Below are positions 6,924 to 9,175 of a DNA stretch of 9,175 bases, piece by piece. Position numbers and translations under genes: made by a program. The stretch's first letter is position 1. Each line of letters begins with the position of its first letter. Source of the DNA: Chloroflexota bacterium (GTDB lineage Bacteria; Chloroflexota; Dehalococcoidia; Lucifugimonadales; VGZR01); contig JAQBWG010000058.1 of NCBI GenBank assembly GCA_027625225.1, positions 1 to 9,175 of the forward strand, written 5' to 3'. A model generated the notes under the pieces. That model saw only the letters and a list, made by a program, of their open reading frames with translations. It searched no databases and was not told where the DNA came from.

Positions 6924-6965
6924 TTATGTAGTACATTTGCCTAAAGGCCAGATGAGGTTATCGCG

Positions 6966-7143
6966 ATGATGTTTGGCCGTTATGATCCGTTTAGAGAACT
7001 TCGCAGAATGGACGACACATGTAAATCACCTGTAGCAAGGCTTCGGCTACCAGAAGCATAACGGCACGACCAAGTCGTGGACCCTGCCGATTGACAGTAA
7101 AGACTGGCAAGACTGCATAACGCCAAGCGACTGCAAGTTCTGA
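6966..7143 (+). pseudogene. Degenerate remnant of a small heat-shock protein gene (hsp20 family)
   Basis: A TGAGG ribosome-binding site (6953-6957) precedes ATG-ATG and an open frame of only 31 codons (6966-7061). Its first 18 residues, MMFGRYDPFRELRRMDDT, are the typical Hsp20 N-terminus (xRYDPFRELxxMxDxM). A second frame (7036-7143) reads GFGYQKHNGTTKSWTLPID, matching the stretch that leads into the alpha-crystallin domain. Back in the first frame, 7122-7142 reads AKRLQVL, like the Hsp20 C-terminal tail, and a terminator follows at once. The order is right, but the roughly 80-residue alpha-crystallin core is missing and the frame is broken twice. I infer an internal deletion plus indels. 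It is divergent from cbpA-hspR, a usual place for a heat-shock gene. A functional 31-residue peptide is possible but less likely. Confidence 0.65.
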
Positions 7144-7171
7144 AAGAAGCGTCTGTTCGGACGCCTCTTTC
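7142..7171 (+). terminator. Hairpin terminator of the hsp20 relic
   Basis: GAAAGA-A-GCGTC (7142-7153) pairs with GACGC-C-TCTTTC (7160-7171) around a six-base loop, with one internal A/C mismatch. The T-rich right foot (CTCTTTCTATT) gives only a modest U-tract. It sits directly at the end of the Hsp20-like tail, where the terminator of the intact gene would have been. Confidence 0.6.
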
Positions 7172-7210
7172 TATTGGGGATGGTTTACAACGGAACCTAA
7201 GAAAAGATGC

Positions 7211-7221
7211 TGCTATATAAT
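7211..7221 (+). promoter_or_regulatory. Candidate -10 promoter element for pduO-hisH-hisA
   Basis: TGC-TATATAAT contains a perfect TATAAT (7216-7221) and, one register earlier, an extended -10 (TGC-TATATA). No good -35 is found at 16-18 bases upstream. Transcription would start near 7228, about 29 bases before the pduO ATG. The placement just after the preceding terminator supports it. Confidence 0.45.
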
Positions 7222-7256
7222 GACCTTCTCTGTCTGTAGAGGCTGAAAGGAACAGC

Positions 7257-7814
7257 ATGCGCGTCTATACCAAGACCGGCGACACAGGTACAACACGGCT
7301 GCTTTTCGGAGGCAGGGTCTCGAAAACGGACCCCCGCTGCGAAGCGTACGGCACGGTGGACGAAGCCATTTCGGCGCTGGGGCTGGCACGACCACTCTGT
7401 AACGATACATGGGTCAAAGAAACGATTTTACGCGTGCAGCACGAGCTGTTTACGGTTGGCTCGGAGTTGGCGACGGACGCCAAGCAATACAAACATTTTA
7501 CGGACAATTTCCGTGCAATCTCTAGCCAACACGTCGAGCAATTGGAAAAGGACATAGACCAGATTGACGAGGAGATAGAATTGCCTCCGTCGTTCATTGT
7601 GCCGGGAGCTTCGGCCGGTTCGGGCACTCTGGATATGGCACGGACGATACTGCGCAGAGCCGAACGACGCATAGTGGACATCAATGACAAGGGGCTGGTC
7701 GCCAATCCCGAGGTGCTTCGATACGTGAACCGACTTTCGGACTTGCTGTTTATGCTGGCACGCTATGAGGACCGCGCAATGCCGTTCGAATTAACTACCG
7801 GCCGGAAGTCCTAA
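7257..7814 (+). CDS. pduO: PduO-type corrinoid (cob(I)alamin) adenosyltransferase
   Basis: This 185-residue, full-length enzyme transfers the adenosyl group of ATP to cob(I)alamin to make coenzyme B12 in the cytoplasm. The N-terminal ATP-binding motif TKTGDTGTT (5-13), the GGRVSK (18-23) and YGTVDE (31-36) blocks, the ILRRAERRIV helix (131-140) and the VNRLSDLLFMLAR segment (157-169) are all signatures of the PduO/MMAB trimeric family. AAAGGAA lies four bases before the ATG. It is the first gene of a compact + strand unit with hisH and hisA. There is no metabolic link to histidine, so the pairing may only reflect shared housekeeping transcription. No C-terminal heme-binding PduO domain is present. 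Confidence 0.93.
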   Translation: MRVYTKTGDTGTTRLLFGGRVSKTDPRCEAYGTVDEAISALGLARPLCNDTWVKETILRVQHELFTVGSELATDAKQYKHFTDNFRAISSQHVEQLEKDIDQIDEEIELPPSFIVPGASAGSGTLDMARTILRRAERRIVDINDKGLVANPEVLRYVNRLSDLLFMLARYEDRAMPFELTTGRKS

Positions 7815-7824
7815 CATAGCCATC

Positions 7825-8454
7825 ATGTCCAATAATATCGTGATCGTTGACTATCAAGCAGGAAACCTCCGAAGTGTTCAGAAGGCCATGGAAAGGTTCG
7901 GAGCAGCGCCGAGTATCAGCTCCGACGCAGATGAAATCCGTGCGGCAGATGGGTTGGTATTCCCCGGACAGGGTGCGTGCGACTCGGCGATGCGGCACAT
8001 ACGCGAACGAGGCCTGGAAGAACCCATCAAGGCGTTCATCGAAAGCGGCAGGCCATTTTTAGGCGTATGCCTCGGACTTCAGCTACTGCTAGAGGGCTCA
8101 GACGAGGGTGATGAGCCGGGTCTGGGCGTCCTGAAGGGCTGGGTGCGACGCTTGCCCGACGGGCAGAAGATACCCCACATGGGGTGGAATCAGGTACGAC
8201 TTCGCATGTCGCACCCTGTTTTGGATGGTATCCCTGATAACTCAGAGTTCTATTTCGTACATAGTTATTATGCAGACCCTGTGGACCCGTCAGTCGTAGC
8301 CGGAACAACCGAGTACGGCATCGAATTTTGCAGCGTAGCCGCGCGAGATAGCGTGATTGCGGTGCAGTTCCACCCGGAGAAGAGCGGCGATTTGGGTCTC
8401 AAAATCTACGAGAATTTCATCCGGCTGGTGTCGCTCGCTGGCGTAGGGCGATGA
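7825..8454 (+). CDS. hisH: Imidazole glycerol phosphate synthase, glutaminase subunit HisH
   Basis: This 209-residue class I glutamine amidotransferase has its nucleophile C82 in GVCLGLQLL (80-88). The other two triad members are H183 and E185 in QFHPEKSG, and the oxyanion loop is PGQGA (47-51). The N-terminus NIVIVDYQAGNLRSV and the internal IPHMGWN (117-123) are HisH-specific. It hydrolyses glutamine and passes ammonia through HisF to make imidazole glycerol phosphate and AICAR in histidine synthesis. The ATG lies 10 bases after the pduO stop and has no recognisable Shine-Dalgarno, so it probably depends on coupled translation from pduO. The start fits the family N-terminus. Its stop overlaps the hisA start in ATGA. 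The partner hisF is not in the window and may follow hisA. Confidence 0.97.
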   Translation: MSNNIVIVDYQAGNLRSVQKAMERFGAAPSISSDADEIRAADGLVFPGQGACDSAMRHIRERGLEEPIKAFIESGRPFLGVCLGLQLLLEGSDEGDEPGLGVLKGWVRRLPDGQKIPHMGWNQVRLRMSHPVLDGIPDNSEFYFVHSYYADPVDPSVVAGTTEYGIEFCSVAARDSVIAVQFHPEKSGDLGLKIYENFIRLVSLAGVGR

Positions 8455-9175
8455 TGGAGGTCATCCCTGCCATTGATTTGCTGGGCGGTAAGTGCGTCCG
8501 GCTTTATCAGGGCGATTATGCCAGGGAAACAGTGTATTCCGAGGCTCCCGAATCGGTCGCCGTTCAATGGGTCAAGCAAGGTGCAACGAGACTGCATGTG
8601 GTTGACCTTGACGGGGCAAAGGCGGGCAAGCCGACCAATCTCGCTGCGATACGCGCCATCGTGAAGGCCGTTGAGGTTCCGGTGCAGCTTGGAGGAGGCA
8701 TCCGAACGCTCGACACTGCCAAGAGCGCGATAGATATGGGCATCGAGCGCGTCATCCTGGGCACCATAGCAATCGAGCAGCCAGCCTTGGTTGAGGAGTT
8801 GTGTCGCATATTGGGCACGGAACACATTATCGTGGGCGTGGATGCCAAAGACGGATATGTCGCGGTGAGAGGGTGGACGGAAGGCAGCGAGACGACTGCG
8901 CTAGACCTAGCCCGGAATATGGCGACGGCCGGGGTCACTCGCATCATGTACACGGATGTATCTCGGGACGGAACTCTGACCGAACCCAATTTTGAAGGCG
9001 TTGAAGAGTTGGTGCAAAAGTCCCGCTTAAAGGTTCTAGCTGCCGGAGGAATCGCGGCTTCACATCATCTCGTAAAGCTAGCCCAGATTGGCGCTGATGC
9101 GGCCATCGTGGGCAAAGCCTTGTATACTGGGAACATCGACCTAAAAACGGCGCTGTATGAGGTCGGCGCGATTTC
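8451..9175 (+). CDS. hisA: Phosphoribosylformimino-AICAR ribotide isomerase HisA, 3' end cut by the window
   Basis: The frame is open to the window edge and gives about 241 residues, so only the last few amino acids of this normally 240-250-residue TIM barrel are missing. It catalyses the Amadori rearrangement of ProFAR to PRFAR, the substrate of HisHF. Counting from the second ATG (8454), the catalytic acid/base residues are D8 (PAIDLLGG) and D130 (VGVDAKDG), with D168 in TDVSRDGT. The phosphate-binding glycines are QLGGGIR (78-84) and AAGGI (196-200). Two starts are possible, ATG at 8451 (ATGA overlap with the hisH stop) or ATG at 8454, which gives the usual MEVIPAIDL beginning. Both imply tight coupling to hisH. 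I see no features of the dual-function PriA type, but cannot exclude it. Confidence 0.97.
   Translation, partial: MMEVIPAIDLLGGKCVRLYQGDYARETVYSEAPESVAVQWVKQGATRLHVVDLDGAKAGKPTNLAAIRAIVKAVEVPVQLGGGIRTLDTAKSAIDMGIERVILGTIAIEQPALVEELCRILGTEHIIVGVDAKDGYVAVRGWTEGSETTALDLARNMATAGVTRIMYTDVSRDGTLTEPNFEGVEELVQKSRLKVLAAGGIAASHHLVKLAQIGADAAIVGKALYTGNIDLKTALYEVGAI

Larger units (their letters stand above)
6810..6965. promoter_or_regulatory. AT-rich divergent regulatory region between cbpA and the hsp20 relic
   Basis: This 156-base spacer is strikingly AT-rich compared with the genes on either side. It is dense in short palindromes: ACATATGT (6837-6844), TTACTA-T-TAGTAA (6871-6883), TTAC-T-GTAA (6887-6895) and ATGTA-G-TACAT (6926-6936). 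It separates the start of cbpA (-) from the start of the hsp20 relic (+), so it should hold both promoters and the operator of the HspR encoded next door. The palindromes are seen directly; their function is inferred. Confidence 0.6.

Noticed and set aside
7031..7079. Two small hairpins (GTAGC...GCTAC and CACGAC-CAA-GTCGTG) that might suggest a small RNA
   Set aside because: They are short, fall inside codons of the Hsp20-like stretch, and show no promoter or further structure of their own.
6980..7258. A 92-codon - strand frame across the hsp20 relic
   Set aside because: Its product is Ser/Arg/Cys-rich without a domain, and the + strand motifs (RYDPFREL, SWTLPID, KRLQV) explain the interval better.

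Overview
The window reads as ordinary bacterial chromosome of moderate G+C, with tightly packed genes, short spacers and ATG/GTG starts. The combination of a MerR-family HspR heat-shock repressor behind a zinc-finger-less DnaJ (CbpA type), a PduO-type cobalamin adenosyltransferase next to hisH-hisA, and paired amidohydrolases would suit a Chloroflexota (Dehalococcoidia/SAR202-like) genome. That placement is an inference from gene content, not from a marker gene.

Layout. (1) 1-174 is the 3' end of a + strand MoeB/ThiF-type adenylyltransferase, closed by a very strong hairpin terminator (194-227). (2) 411-878 is a + strand SRPBCC-fold protein whose stop codon shares a CTAG with the stop of the convergent gene. 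(3) 875-5521 holds four - strand genes, listed in transcription order: a bacterial-PH-domain membrane protein, a metal-dependent amidohydrolase, an eight-helix membrane protein that is itself an internal duplication, and a second amidohydrolase paralogous to the first. (4) 5580-6809 is a - strand cbpA-hspR pair. (5) 6810-7256 is a spacer without an intact gene. Its AT-rich half holds probable divergent heat-shock promoters. Its other half holds what looks like the wreck of a small heat-shock protein gene (hsp20): start, N-terminus, the beginning of the core and the C-terminal tail survive, but the alpha-crystallin domain is gone and the frames are broken. (6) 7257-9175 is a + strand pduO-hisH-hisA operon that runs off the window.

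How the genes relate. cbpA-hspR is a self-regulated chaperone unit: HspR would repress its own operon, and probably once also the divergent hsp20. HisH supplies ammonia to HisF (not in the window), and HisA makes the substrate of the HisHF complex. The two amidohydrolases, with the duplicated membrane protein between them, look like a locally expanded peptide- or amide-degrading module of unknown substrate. No mobile element, CRISPR array, tRNA or rRNA was seen. The most noteworthy observations are the hsp20 relic with its regulatory region, and the amidohydrolase/duplicated-membrane-protein module.
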